This document shows positions 1-7,982 of a stretch of 64,000 nt of DNA, one piece after another. The notes beneath the pieces were generated by a model. The model did no database searches, had not been told where the DNA came from, and saw nothing but the letters and a program-made list of their open reading frames with translations. This DNA is from Candidatus Nitrosotenuis aquarius (lineage in GTDB: Archaea > Thermoproteota > Nitrososphaeria > Nitrososphaerales > Nitrosopumilaceae). The stretch lies in NCBI RefSeq assembly GCF_002787055.1, contig NZ_CP024808.1, positions 522,328-586,327 of the forward strand, written 5' to 3'. The position numbers and the translations under genes are program-made. Numbering within the stretch: position 1 is the stretch's first letter; every line of letters begins with the position of its first letter.

Positions 1-193
1 CTTGTTCAAGCTTCATTGAATCCAAGGCAAGTGCTCTGCCTGCTGCCTGAGGAGAGATGATTCCCGCATATCCTAGTAGATTGTCACTCATGGTTGTCTT
101 GCCATGGTCTACGTGAGCAATTACACCAAAGTTGCGGATGTTTTCCTTGTTTTTGATGATCTTTAGGATCTGCTCTGTTGCCTTGTACTTCAT
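1..193 (-). CDS. fusA: Translation elongation factor EF-2, N-terminal part
   Basis: GTPase that translocates the ribosome during protein synthesis. Only the first 64 or so codons are inside the window; the rest lies beyond base 1. The visible protein starts MKYKATEQIL and reaches the G1/P-loop AHVDHGKTT at about residues 26-34, followed by the DNLLGYAGIIS segment typical of archaeal and eukaryotic EF-2 rather than EF-1A. The ATG is the only good start before the P-loop. The symbol is the usual one for archaeal aEF-2. Confidence 0.9.
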   Translation of the reverse strand, partial: MKYKATEQILKIIKNKENIRNFGVIAHVDHGKTTMSDNLLGYAGIISPQAAGRALALDSMKLEQ

Positions 194-256
194 ATTTGAT
201 TGGGTTTTTTTCGGAGGTGTATTAAACCTTATTTCTGTCCGATCATGTTTTGATAG

Positions 257-1213
257 CTAATAGATCATGCCAGAGCTTGCAGCTCGGACTTTCTTTTGTG
301 ATACAAAATAACAATCGCGGATTTTCTTTTTTCGTGCCAATTCCAGCGGGATCATCTGCGTGACAAAAATATAAAACAAGACCTGTGACATTGCATCATC
401 ATTAATTGATGGATGATACACGTGCAGGCCTAGCTTTGTCAGATGTGTTGCCAGCTTGGAATTGTGCTTGTTTTGCCGCTCTAGAATAATTACGGTATCA
501 CCGGGTTTTGCAGAAAACAAGCCCATGTGGGAGAATTGCTCCAGTCTTTCATAGTGCGAGTCAACACCCAAGATTTCGCCTAGCTTGGCAGATGCATACA
601 TTGCAATTGGATACGTGTGCTGGCTACCAAGGAAATAGATTTTGTTTTGTGGTTTGATTTTTTTAGATTGGGCAGATGCTTGTGAGAATATTTTTTTGGC
701 ATTTTTTATTTTGAACTTGTGCACCAAGGAAATGCACGTCAGCGCACTTGCCAAGAACCCAATACTGCCAGAGGTCAAAACCCCAGAGTCAAAATAATCA
801 AGCGTTATGACATTTCGGCATAGCTTGGCAAGCTTGCTTGTGCTGTTTTTTGTTATTGCGGTTTTGTGCAATACCAGTTTTGCCGCCCCAATATTGGATA
901 TTGTGTTGCCTGAAACCGATACAAAATAGGCATGCCTTTTGTCTGCAATGGTTTTGTTTTTTGCAAGCTCCAGCGGGTCGCATGATTTTATACCATAATT
1001 AGAAAATGCCTCTGCAAGCATTGCCGCACATAACGAATCCCCGCTTCCAATAAAGAGGGCATTTTTTGTTATTTTTTGCGGCTTGAATTTTTTCAGATAA
1101 TCCAGTTGCAATAACAAATCGTTTGCATATGCGTCAATTGTGTTCATGAACCGAGTGCAAAAACGTACCTTATGTGCTTGGCGATGAAAACTTTGTTTGG
1201 ATAAATCGAACAT
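257..1213 (-). CDS. SIS-domain sugar-phosphate isomerase-like protein
   Basis: The protein has two SIS (sugar isomerase) modules, as in the isomerase half of glucosamine-6-phosphate synthase. The first contains the glycine-rich strand NALFIGSGDS (about residues 51-60) and SVSGNTISNIG (about 99-109), which matches the SxSGxT phosphosugar-binding loop. The second contains IYFLGSQHTYPIAM and the helix SHYERLEQFSHMG. There is no glutaminase domain, so it is not full GlmS. It may act on a phosphosugar or as a regulator; the substrate cannot be told. Translation could instead start at Met23 (base 1147), which removes a basic N-terminal tail. It is divergent from the CBS gene with 38 bases between them. 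Confidence 0.75.
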   Translation of the reverse strand: MFDLSKQSFHRQAHKVRFCTRFMNTIDAYANDLLLQLDYLKKFKPQKITKNALFIGSGDSLCAAMLAEAFSNYGIKSCDPLELAKNKTIADKRHAYFVSVSGNTISNIGAAKLVLHKTAITKNSTSKLAKLCRNVITLDYFDSGVLTSGSIGFLASALTCISLVHKFKIKNAKKIFSQASAQSKKIKPQNKIYFLGSQHTYPIAMYASAKLGEILGVDSHYERLEQFSHMGLFSAKPGDTVIILERQNKHNSKLATHLTKLGLHVYHPSINDDAMSQVLFYIFVTQMIPLELARKKKIRDCYFVSQKKVRAASSGMIY

Positions 1214-1251
1214 CCTACTCTATATCGTAGTGGAATCATCACTGCACTCTA

Positions 1252-2067
1252 ATGCTAAAGCAAAAGTCAAGACATGAGATACTAGTAACTGCAGAGGATC
1301 TAATGAAGCGCCCAATTGCGATGGATGCAAAAACCACCATACATAACGCGGCAGAGACGATTTTGGATTTTGATATTTCAGGAGTCATAATAGAGTCGGA
1401 CCAGGCAAGGCACCTATCACAAAAAGGAATAGCCCAGGCATTACTAGAAAACGACAAGAGCATCAAGTCTGTTTTGGCGCTAGAAAGAACGCGCGAGCTG
1501 GCACTAGTCGACAGATTTTCCCCAGTTTCAAATTGTGCAGACCTGATGCTAAAGCTTCGAATCAACGCACTAGGAGTCAAAGACGGCTTACGCCTAGTCG
1601 GCATAATCACAAAACATGACCTAGTCAAGTATTTTGAGCAAAGCATTGTCGATGAGACAAATCTCTCAGAGATAATGTCGGTTGGCAGTTTTTTTGTTCC
1701 GCATACGGCCACACTGTATGATGCACTGTACAAGATGCTAGACAGTGGAATCTCACGCCTGCTAGTCAAGGATGACTCGGATACACCAGTAGGAATTGTG
1801 ACCTACAAGAGCTTCCTCAAGACGGCAATGTACCACTCTAACCAGTCAAAGGACGCAGTCTTTTCACAGAACTTTGGCAGAGCCTACAAGGTTGGCCAAA
1901 TAATGACCAAACAGATAATCTCCGTATCAGTCAACACCAGCATCGCCAAGGTAGCAAAGATACTAGTCGATTATCGAGTTCATGGTGTGGCAGTAACCCA
2001 CAAGCAAAGAATAGTAGGGTTTGTGACTGAAAAAGACATTACGCGCCAGCTTGCAAAAATGGCCTAA
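1252..2067 (+). CDS. Protein with four CBS motifs (two Bateman modules)
   Basis: A 271-residue soluble protein made only of CBS repeats. Repeat starts are visible at LMKRPIAMDAKTTIHNAA (about 17), the LVGIITKHDLVKYF end of the second repeat (about 115-128), LSEIMSVGSFFVPHTATLYDA (about 138) and VGQIMTKQIISVSVNTSIAK (about 214), ending IVGFVTEKDITRQLA. CBS pairs usually bind adenine nucleotides and report energy state. No catalytic domain is fused, so it probably acts by protein-protein contact; the partner is unknown. Its end lies 31 bases before the mqnD start. Confidence 0.85.
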   Translation: MLKQKSRHEILVTAEDLMKRPIAMDAKTTIHNAAETILDFDISGVIIESDQARHLSQKGIAQALLENDKSIKSVLALERTRELALVDRFSPVSNCADLMLKLRINALGVKDGLRLVGIITKHDLVKYFEQSIVDETNLSEIMSVGSFFVPHTATLYDALYKMLDSGISRLLVKDDSDTPVGIVTYKSFLKTAMYHSNQSKDAVFSQNFGRAYKVGQIMTKQIISVSVNTSIAKVAKILVDYRVHGVAVTHKQRIVGFVTEKDITRQLAKMA

Positions 2068-2098
2068 TTATTATTACCACATCAAAAAGACCAAAAAC

Positions 2099-2917
2099 AT
2101 GAAGATAACTATCGGCCACACTCCAGACTCGGATGATGCATTCATGTTTTATGGAATGCTCACAGGAAAGGTACCATCAGATGATTTTACAGTTCAACAT
2201 GTTATTGCAGACATTGAGGAGTTAAACAAAAGAGCGCTAACTGACGAGCTTGATGTTACGGCGGTGTCTGTCCATGCCTGTGCATATTTGCCAAACCATA
2301 CAATACTGCGAAGTGGTGGAAGTTTTGGAATCGGCTATGGCCCAATAGTCATTGCAAAAAACAACATGCCGCAAGAGAAAATTGCCAAGTCAAAAATTGC
2401 TATTCCTGGCAAAATGACATCGGCCTTTTTGCTTTTGCAGTTAATGATTGGAAAATTCGACTATACGGAGATGAAATTCAGCGATATTCCGGCAGCAGTC
2501 CGAGACGGAACGGTTGATGCAGGCCTGGTAATTCACGAGACCCAGTTATCATATGAATCAGAAAAGCTAACTAAAATCCTAGACGTCGGAAAATGGTGGG
2601 ACCAGACTACGCACTTGCCAGTTCCACTAGGCACCAATGTGATGAGCAACAGATTTGACCGAAAAACCATCCAAAAATTCGACAAGTATCTGCACGATTC
2701 CATTGTATACGGCCTAGAGCACCAAAAAGAAGCACTAGAGTATTCCATGCAGTACAGCAGAGGCAAGCCAGAAGACCTAATTGAAAAATTTGTCAAAATG
2801 TACGTAAACGATGTCACAGTCGACATGGGAAAAGATGGCGAGCAATCAATTAGGACGTTTTTTGAGATGGCGGCAAAAAAGAACCTAATTCCAAAATTCA
2901 ATGTACAGATAAGCTGA
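2099..2917 (+). CDS. mqnD: MqnD-like 1,4-dihydroxy-6-naphthoate synthase
   Basis: Periplasmic-binding-protein-fold enzyme of the futalosine route to menaquinone, which converts cyclic dehypoxanthine futalosine to 1,4-dihydroxy-6-naphthoate. The start GHTPDSDDAFMFYGML resembles the MqnD opening GxSPxPxDxFxFY. The stretches DIEELNKRAL, ELDVTAVSVHA, ILRSGGSFGIGYGPIV and IPGKMTSAFLLLQL follow the MqnD order, whereas MqnA has a different opening. I chose the internal ATG (Met17 of the longer frame) because it puts the conserved first strand at the N terminus. mqnE lies about 0.9 kb downstream on the other strand, which supports the pathway call. Confidence 0.8.
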   Translation: MKITIGHTPDSDDAFMFYGMLTGKVPSDDFTVQHVIADIEELNKRALTDELDVTAVSVHACAYLPNHTILRSGGSFGIGYGPIVIAKNNMPQEKIAKSKIAIPGKMTSAFLLLQLMIGKFDYTEMKFSDIPAAVRDGTVDAGLVIHETQLSYESEKLTKILDVGKWWDQTTHLPVPLGTNVMSNRFDRKTIQKFDKYLHDSIVYGLEHQKEALEYSMQYSRGKPEDLIEKFVKMYVNDVTVDMGKDGEQSIRTFFEMAAKKNLIPKFNVQIS

Positions 2918-3061
2918 GATAGGAGGAAGCAGAACACAGCGATTGAACAGGTCATCGCATACTTGATACATCAATACCACCTTGTGATGAGATCAAGTTT
3001 GTGTTTGCTTCGTATACATTATAGTGATTTGAACACATAAAGATGATCAGAGAACAACTAG

Positions 3062-3106
3062 ACATTTGTTCAGATAAGTTGGCGCATCTTTACATTCGTT
3101 CAGATA
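3062..3106. repeat. Two direct repeats 30 bp apart in an intergenic region
   Basis: ACATTTGTTCAGATA and ACATTCGTTCAGATA match at 14 of 15 positions and begin exactly 30 bases apart. They sit in the 269-base gap between mqnD and the small membrane-protein gene, about 80 bases before that start. Spacing near three helical turns would place both copies on one DNA face, as for an operator. No other gene is seen in this gap. Confidence 0.45.
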
Positions 3107-3186
3107 TGATATTGTGTAATCTTGGTTTTTTGTACAGGTGTTTAGGGGCACGATTTGTATAATAATGATGCATGTGTATTCACACC

Positions 3187-3471
3187 ATGGTACTAGTAGA
3201 TAAGAAAATACTTGGAGGGGGACTTGCAATGCTAATTGTCGGAATCGCATTGATTTCCTATCTGAATTCTACTGTACCAATAGGCCAGGCAGGCATGACA
3301 GAAGAGCAGGCCTTTGATTTGATGAACAGAGAAAGAATACACAAAGAATATTCTACGTTGGCCGCAATACTAGCAGGAGTCGGCTTTTTGCTTGTATTGA
3401 TCAGTTTTGGCGCAAGAAGAAAAAAAGGCGGGGCAAAGACAATAGAAAAAAAGCCCCCAGAAGCATCCTAA
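3187..3471 (+). CDS. Small two-helix membrane protein
   Basis: Unrecognised protein of 94 residues. It has a hydrophobic segment near the start (ILGGGLAMLIVGIALIS), a short polar extracellular or cytosolic loop with TEEQAFDLMNRE, a second hydrophobic segment (LAAILAGVGFLLVLISFG) and a basic tail RRKKGG. I used the second ATG (MVLVDKK), because the five residues before it add nothing to the first helix. It lies 34 bases before the thiamine-binding-protein gene on the same strand, so the two may be co-transcribed. Confidence 0.6.
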   Translation: MVLVDKKILGGGLAMLIVGIALISYLNSTVPIGQAGMTEEQAFDLMNRERIHKEYSTLAAILAGVGFLLVLISFGARRKKGGAKTIEKKPPEAS

Positions 3472-3505
3472 AGATTTTAACCAAAATCCACACATCACAC
3501 CATGA

Positions 3506-3811
3506 TTGGTCACAGCAGAAATCAGTCTTTATCCAGTAGGTACAGATTCGCCCAGCCTCAGCTTTTACATAGCAAGGGCAGTCGAGTCAATCGACTCTAA
3601 AATAAAGCACCAAACCACGCCAATGGGCACAATACTGGAATCAGACGACATTCAAGATATCTTTGATGCAACAAAAACAATGACAGAGATAATCCACAGA
3701 TTAGGAGTAAAGCGAGTAGAAGTAATCCTCAAGATTGATTCTAGGACAGACAAAAAGCAAACAGCCGATGATAAAATGAAATCCCTTGACAGGTATCTAA
3801 AAGGTGCGTAA
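3506..3811 (+). CDS. MTH1187/YkoF-type thiamine-binding protein
   Basis: A 101-residue single-domain protein of the MTH1187 family (old DUF77), which binds thiamine or a related pyrimidine and forms ferredoxin-like tetramers. The order fits the family: VTAEISLYPVGTDSPSLSFYIA at the N terminus, TPMGTILES near residue 40 and the helix IIHRLGVKRVEVILKIDSR near 65. The start is TTG; the nearby ATG is out of frame and an in-frame stop lies just before. A TTTTAA box about 26 bases upstream fits a leaderless message. The last 15 bases overlap the end of mqnE on the other strand. Confidence 0.8.
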   Translation: MVTAEISLYPVGTDSPSLSFYIARAVESIDSKIKHQTTPMGTILESDDIQDIFDATKTMTEIIHRLGVKRVEVILKIDSRTDKKQTADDKMKSLDRYLKGA

Positions 3812-4894
3812 TACCTCAAAGAATGTGTTTCGCTGGGCAGGCGCGCGTCCGATTTCCTTGACCATTGTTGCAAGCTCCATTACAGATGAATGAGTCGGCT
3901 TGCCGGCTGCACGATAAATCTCCTCAGAGAATGCAGTTCCAACCAGATCGCTTCCGCCATTGGACAGTGCCACTTGGGCAAGCTTCTTTCCCAGTGCAAC
4001 CCAGTACACAGAGATGTTGTTTAGGTGGCCTGCAAGCATCAGTCTTGCCAGTGCAATTATTTTCAAATCATAAATTGCTGATGACTCGTGATTTACCTGG
4101 TGTTTTTGCTCCAGCTCGGTGTTATCTAGGCTGAACTTTAGCGGGATAAACGTGATAAATCCACCTGTCTTTTTTTGCAGTTCTCGCACCTTGATGAGAT
4201 GATCAATTATGTGCTCTGGCTTTTCAATGTGGCCGTACAGCATTGTGACATTGCTTTTGATTCCAAGGTTGTGAGCTTGTTCTATTGTGTCAAGCCATTC
4301 TTGGCCTGAGCACTTGCCTCTGACAATTTGGTTTCTTATATCAGGATGGAATAGTTCTGCGCCGCCGCCAGGCATGGAATCAAGGCCTGCAGACTTGAGG
4401 CGCGACAGTATCTCCTTGACTGATGTCTTGGTAAGTTTTGATAGGAAGAATATCTCGGCTGCAGTGAACGCCTTGATGGTAAGGTCCGGGTGGTTCTTTT
4501 TGATTATTCTCATCATATTTTCGTAGTAATCTAGCTGCAAGCTTGGATGGAATCCACCAACAATGTGCACCTCGGTTGCACCCATGGATTTTGCTGCGGC
4601 AACTCGTGCTTCTATTTGCTCAGGAGTTAATGTATACGCATCAGATTCGTCTCCCTTGCGATAAAATGCACACATCTGGCAGCTGGCTGCACAGAGATTT
4701 GTGTAATTCATGTAGTATGATGCGGCAAACGTCACAGTATTGCCGACTAGTTTTTTTCTCACCAGGTCAGCTGTTGCACCCACTACAAACTGGTTATCAG
4801 AATTTATCAGTTCCAATCCATCATTGTATGAGAGCTCTTCCCCTGCAAGTGCCCTATCTATTGCCTTTGAGTCAACAATAATGTCGCGCAGCAT
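3797..4894 (-). CDS. mqnE: Aminodeoxyfutalosine synthase (radical SAM)
   Basis: Radical SAM enzyme that joins the chorismate-derived enolpyruvyl benzoate to SAM, giving aminodeoxyfutalosine, an early step of menaquinone synthesis. The 4Fe-4S ligands are C68, C72 and C75 in NLCAASCQMCAFYRKGD. The downstream blocks HIVGGFHPSLQLDYYENM, KAFTAAEIFFLS, LDSMPGGGAELF and NVTMLYGHIEKPEHIIDHL follow MqnE rather than MqnC or CofH, which lack the LPGGGAE/TMLYGH combination in this form. The length of 365 is normal. With MqnD nearby this supports menaquinone made by the futalosine pathway; mqnA, B and C are not in the window. Confidence 0.85.
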   Translation of the reverse strand: MLRDIIVDSKAIDRALAGEELSYNDGLELINSDNQFVVGATADLVRKKLVGNTVTFAASYYMNYTNLCAASCQMCAFYRKGDESDAYTLTPEQIEARVAAAKSMGATEVHIVGGFHPSLQLDYYENMMRIIKKNHPDLTIKAFTAAEIFFLSKLTKTSVKEILSRLKSAGLDSMPGGGAELFHPDIRNQIVRGKCSGQEWLDTIEQAHNLGIKSNVTMLYGHIEKPEHIIDHLIKVRELQKKTGGFITFIPLKFSLDNTELEQKHQVNHESSAIYDLKIIALARLMLAGHLNNISVYWVALGKKLAQVALSNGGSDLVGTAFSEEIYRAAGKPTHSSVMELATMVKEIGRAPAQRNTFFEVLRTF

Positions 4895-4961
4895 TTGCTA
4901 GCTAGTCCAAGATTTGTAAATATAAAAGAAACGTACCGAAATAGACAAATTTTTGGGTTAT

Positions 4962-5585
4962 CTATTTGCGGTTGTAGTGGATTGAGCCGTATTTTTGCTT
5001 TTTGATTTCAGCTGCTTTGTCAGCTTCTGCTTTTTGTGCTTCTTCCTTTGCTTTTTGATCTAGAGCGCCAATGTCCTTTTGGGTCTTTGGTACTTTACGA
5101 TCAGCGTCAACTTTTACTTTGAGGTCTTTTGCTGGAGCTTTTGGGAGGTTTTCTTTTTGTTCCTTTACCTTCATTGCAAAATTCTCTCTTTGTGCTTCCA
5201 AGTCAACTTGTGACTTGCTTGGACCACCAGAGGATTTTCTTGCATCAATTGCTGCCTTTGCCTCTTCTTTGATTTTTGCTAGAATGTCAGCTGCTGTTGG
5301 AAGATCGTTTTTCTTTACTGCTTCGCTTCGCTTTGCAATTGCCTCTTCGATAGCTTTGGCTGCTTGCATTTTCTTTGCTTGCATCTGTGCCTTGATATCT
5401 GCGGCTTTTTGCTTTTGCGCTTCTAGTCTGTCTGCTCTTGCTTGATCAAAAGCTTCTCTGCTTTGTTCATGTTTTGTCTTTGCGGTAGCTGCAGTGTCAG
5501 CTGTTTGTGCATAAGACAGTCCAACTGGACCAACAATCGCAGCAGTCAAAAGAAGTATTGAAGCTAGGATACCTAGTTTTTGCAT
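4962..5585 (-). CDS. Secreted Lys/Ala/Gln-rich coiled-coil protein
   Basis: Unrecognised protein of 207 residues. It begins with a signal peptide, MQKLGILASILLLTAAIVGP, cleaved after about SYAQ. The rest is almost entirely charged helix rich in Lys, Ala, Glu and Gln, with no cysteine. The signal peptide is nearly identical to that of the gene at 6440-7117, so the two are duplicates that diverged in the mature part. A structural role in the pseudo-periplasm or at the surface is possible. The opposite-strand open frame is a shadow of the biased composition. Confidence 0.7.
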   Translation of the reverse strand: MQKLGILASILLLTAAIVGPVGLSYAQTADTAATAKTKHEQSREAFDQARADRLEAQKQKAADIKAQMQAKKMQAAKAIEEAIAKRSEAVKKNDLPTAADILAKIKEEAKAAIDARKSSGGPSKSQVDLEAQRENFAMKVKEQKENLPKAPAKDLKVKVDADRKVPKTQKDIGALDQKAKEEAQKAEADKAAEIKKQKYGSIHYNRK

Positions 5586-5665
5586 GATTGAGCAACCAAG
5601 AATTCAATATAAAAATAATGCGCCGAGATTCGACGGTTTTTGGTTCGCTTTAAGAAGAGATCGGC

Positions 5666-6364
5666 CTATTCTTTGGCAGGTTGTGATTTTTTGGCTGCTT
5701 GTGCTGCCTTTGCAGCCTTTATCTTTGCCTGCTGGAGCTCATAGTTTTTCTGTTCTGTTTGCTTTGCCTTTTCCTCTAGCTTCTTTTGTTCTTCTTTGAG
5801 TGCCTTGAGTGCTGCCTTGTGTTTTTGCTCCATCATTTTCTGTATGTTCTTTTGATCAATCATGGCATCTACTTTTGCCTTCTTTGCCGTCTCGCCGAGG
5901 TCTTGCTTTGTTTTGTCCAGTGATTCCTTTGTGTCGGCCTGCTTTTGTTCTGTGATTACAGTATCACGCTTTTTCTTTAGCTCGTCGACTTGGGCCTGTG
6001 CCTTGTCTTTTATTGCCTTGAATTCATCTAGCTTTTGTTGTCTTTTTTGGAGCATTTCTTGGCGTTGTGCTTCACGCATTTCTTCTAGTTCTTTTCGCTT
6101 TGCGTCAAGGTCTTTTTGGTTTTGCTTTAGTTTTTCTAGTATTTCCTTGTTCTTTGTTTGGGTTTCCTTTAGTTTTATTTGGCGCTGCATCTCTAGTTTT
6201 TTGAGTTTTTCTTCTTGGGCTTTTTCAAATTCCGCGATTTTCTCTGCGGCGGTTTGTTTTTCCTTTGCCGGCTCGCGCTCTGAAATGTCTTGAGCATGCG
6301 AGTATGGCACCACAGTAACCGACGCCAACAAAGCCAGTGCGACAAATACTGCCCAGTTCTTCAT
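5666..6364 (-). CDS. Secreted coiled-coil protein
   Basis: A 232-residue protein with a different signal peptide from its neighbours (MKNWAVFVALALLASVTVVPYSHA) and a long, uninterrupted charged helix with heptad-like spacing (KIAEFEKAQEEKLKKLEMQ). The composition is extreme: Lys, Glu, Gln and Ala dominate, and the only cysteine-free, aromatic-poor region is the whole mature part. It is the middle of three same-strand genes separated by 75-80 bases, each with its own AT-rich upstream stretch. Function is unknown; a rod-like extracellular scaffold is a reasonable guess. Confidence 0.7.
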   Translation of the reverse strand: MKNWAVFVALALLASVTVVPYSHAQDISEREPAKEKQTAAEKIAEFEKAQEEKLKKLEMQRQIKLKETQTKNKEILEKLKQNQKDLDAKRKELEEMREAQRQEMLQKRQQKLDEFKAIKDKAQAQVDELKKKRDTVITEQKQADTKESLDKTKQDLGETAKKAKVDAMIDQKNIQKMMEQKHKAALKALKEEQKKLEEKAKQTEQKNYELQQAKIKAAKAAQAAKKSQPAKE

Positions 6365-6439
6365 GGTAGGATTGTAATGCCAAGACTATAAAATAATAAC
6401 TAATGATTCTTCCAAAAGAAAAAGAGTTTACTGTTCTGC

Positions 6440-7117
6440 TTACGGAGTTCCGCTGGTAGAGTTTGTGCCAGTAGTTTCTGTCGATTCAGAACCCGCCGAG
6501 CTAGAACCAGTATCTGAACTACTAGATGTCTCCTCTGCAGGTGGCGTTTCAATTACAGGCTTTTTGGATTTGAGTTTGACGAGTTTGTCGAATTTCTCGT
6601 TGTGCTTTTTCATTTGTTCGTCAAACTTTTTCTTGGCTTCTGCCTGTCTTTCCTCAAAGCTTGCTACCTTTTTCTTCATTCGCTCTTCAAACTTTGATTT
6701 CTTTTCCGTCATCTTCTTTTCCATCTTGTCTGCTTTTTCCTGCATTTTTTCTTCCATCTTTGCCTGTTTTTCTACCAGCTTGCCCTCTGCTTTTGCTCGT
6801 TTTTCTTCAAGCATCTTCATTCTCTCGGCAACTAGATCATCAAGTGTTTTTGATTTTTGCAGTGCGCGTTCTTTGATCATCTTTGTTCTTTCGTCGTATT
6901 TTTTGGCAATCTTTGCCTTTTCCTCTGCAATCTTTATTCTGATCTTTTCTTCGTCGCTGAGTGGCTTTGCCGGCGGCGTTGGTTTAGGAGCCGGCGCTGT
7001 GGATGTCTCAGTGCTAGTAGAGTTTGTCTCAGCGGTTTGTGCAAATGACAAGCCTGCTGGTCCAACCAGTGCCGCACTTAGTAGTATTAGTGATGCTAGG
7101 ATTCCTAGTCTTTGCAT
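6440..7117 (-). CDS. Secreted coiled-coil protein with Ser/Thr-rich tail
   Basis: Paralogue of the gene at 4962-5585: the signal peptide MQRLGILASLILLSAALVGP differs from that one by a few residues. A Thr/Pro-rich spacer follows (ETSTAPAPKPTPPAKP), then about 130 residues of charged coiled coil with repeated KAEGKLVEKQAKMEEKM-like units, and a Ser/Thr/Gly-rich tail of about 40 residues that looks like a glycosylated or wall-spanning stalk. I chose the internal ATG because it starts the signal peptide; the longer frame adds 17 unlikely residues. No anchor segment is seen. Confidence 0.7.
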   Translation of the reverse strand: MQRLGILASLILLSAALVGPAGLSFAQTAETNSTSTETSTAPAPKPTPPAKPLSDEEKIRIKIAEEKAKIAKKYDERTKMIKERALQKSKTLDDLVAERMKMLEEKRAKAEGKLVEKQAKMEEKMQEKADKMEKKMTEKKSKFEERMKKKVASFEERQAEAKKKFDEQMKKHNEKFDKLVKLKSKKPVIETPPAEETSSSSDTGSSSAGSESTETTGTNSTSGTP

Positions 7118-7224
7118 ACCACAAAACAATTTTTGAGGGTATTTAACATTGTGGAATGATTTCTCCACGATTTGATAATTCTACCACTTGAAAAGTTTAG
7201 TTAGCCTCAATGCCAAGTCATACT

Positions 7225-7395
7225 ATGGTACTCCCACTAACAGACGAATTCAAGCCAAAATGCTACATTTGCAATAATGCATTTGACACAATAGAATCAC
7301 TCAGAGAGCACCAAAAGGAGCAACACGCGGAATTTGTCAGCTACCATGAGAACCAAAAACGAGAGCCAGCCCCAGGCGACGTAACTGTATTTTAG
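7225..7395 (+). CDS. Small C2H2 zinc-finger protein
   Basis: A 56-residue protein with one C2H2 finger, CYICNNAFDTIESLREHQ followed by KEQH, giving Cys-x2-Cys-x12-His-x4-His. Small single-finger proteins of this kind are frequent in Thaumarchaeota and may bind nucleic acid or protein. ATG at 7210 would add five residues; I used the second ATG (MVLPLT). It ends two bases before a TPR gene, so the pair is probably one transcript. A second finger protein lies about 1.2 kb on, also beside a TPR gene. Confidence 0.7.
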   Translation: MVLPLTDEFKPKCYICNNAFDTIESLREHQKEQHAEFVSYHENQKREPAPGDVTVF

Positions 7396-7397
7396 AA

Positions 7398-7982
7398 ATG
7401 TCCGAGGAGCAACTACAGCGAGCTGTCCAGATGTTTTTGGCAAAACAATTCGATGATGCAGTATTATTGTATGACCAGATTTTGCAAAAGAATCCAAACA
7501 ACCTAGATGCGATAAACAACAAAGGATACGCACTGGGTAAGCTCAAAAAACACGCAGAAGCAATTGCGTGTTATGACTTGGGCCTAAAACTATACCCAAA
7601 TGAAAAGACACTGCTTGTAAACAAGATCTCGTCTTTGCGCAAGACCAAGTCATATGATGCCGCACTAGAAATTTGCAGGCAAGTTCTCAAGTCAAATCCA
7701 GACGACAACATAACTCTGTACCACATGGAGCGAATCCTAGCCGCAATCGGAAATTATGCAGAATCCATCCAATGTTGTGATAGGATTTTATCATCATATC
7801 CGCAAAATGCCGAGGTCCTCTTTGATAAGGCCGTATCGTTGGCGAAAACACAAAGCCCTCAGATGACAGACATACTTGCACAGGCAATAAGTTCCGACCA
7901 GCACCTCAAAGCCAAGGCAAAAAATCACAGTGCCTTTGCAAAATATAGTACAGATCAGGAATTTTTGCGCATCGTCTCTTGA
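7398..7982 (+). CDS. TPR-repeat protein
   Basis: A 194-residue soluble protein of tetratricopeptide repeats. Four or so 34-residue units are visible, for example FDDAVLLYDQILQKNPNNLDAI and HAEAIACYDLGLKLYPNEKTLL, with the usual small residue, Ala and Pro positions. TPRs make protein contacts; the partner is unknown. It starts two bases after the zinc-finger gene. Its last 28 bases overlap the end of a second TPR gene on the other strand, which is a real convergent overlap as both frames carry TPR signatures up to near their ends. Confidence 0.8.
   Translation: MSEEQLQRAVQMFLAKQFDDAVLLYDQILQKNPNNLDAINNKGYALGKLKKHAEAIACYDLGLKLYPNEKTLLVNKISSLRKTKSYDAALEICRQVLKSNPDDNITLYHMERILAAIGNYAESIQCCDRILSSYPQNAEVLFDKAVSLAKTQSPQMTDILAQAISSDQHLKAKAKNHSAFAKYSTDQEFLRIVS

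Noticed and set aside
3047-3250. Minus-strand frame over the intergenic repeats
   Set aside because: Low-complexity translation that overlaps the membrane-protein gene, no recognisable feature.
5071-5445. Plus-strand frames opposite the secreted coiled-coil genes (also 5862-6293 and 6465-7136)
   Set aside because: Ser/Phe/Ala-rich composition with no motifs, as expected when Lys/Glu-rich coding is read backwards.
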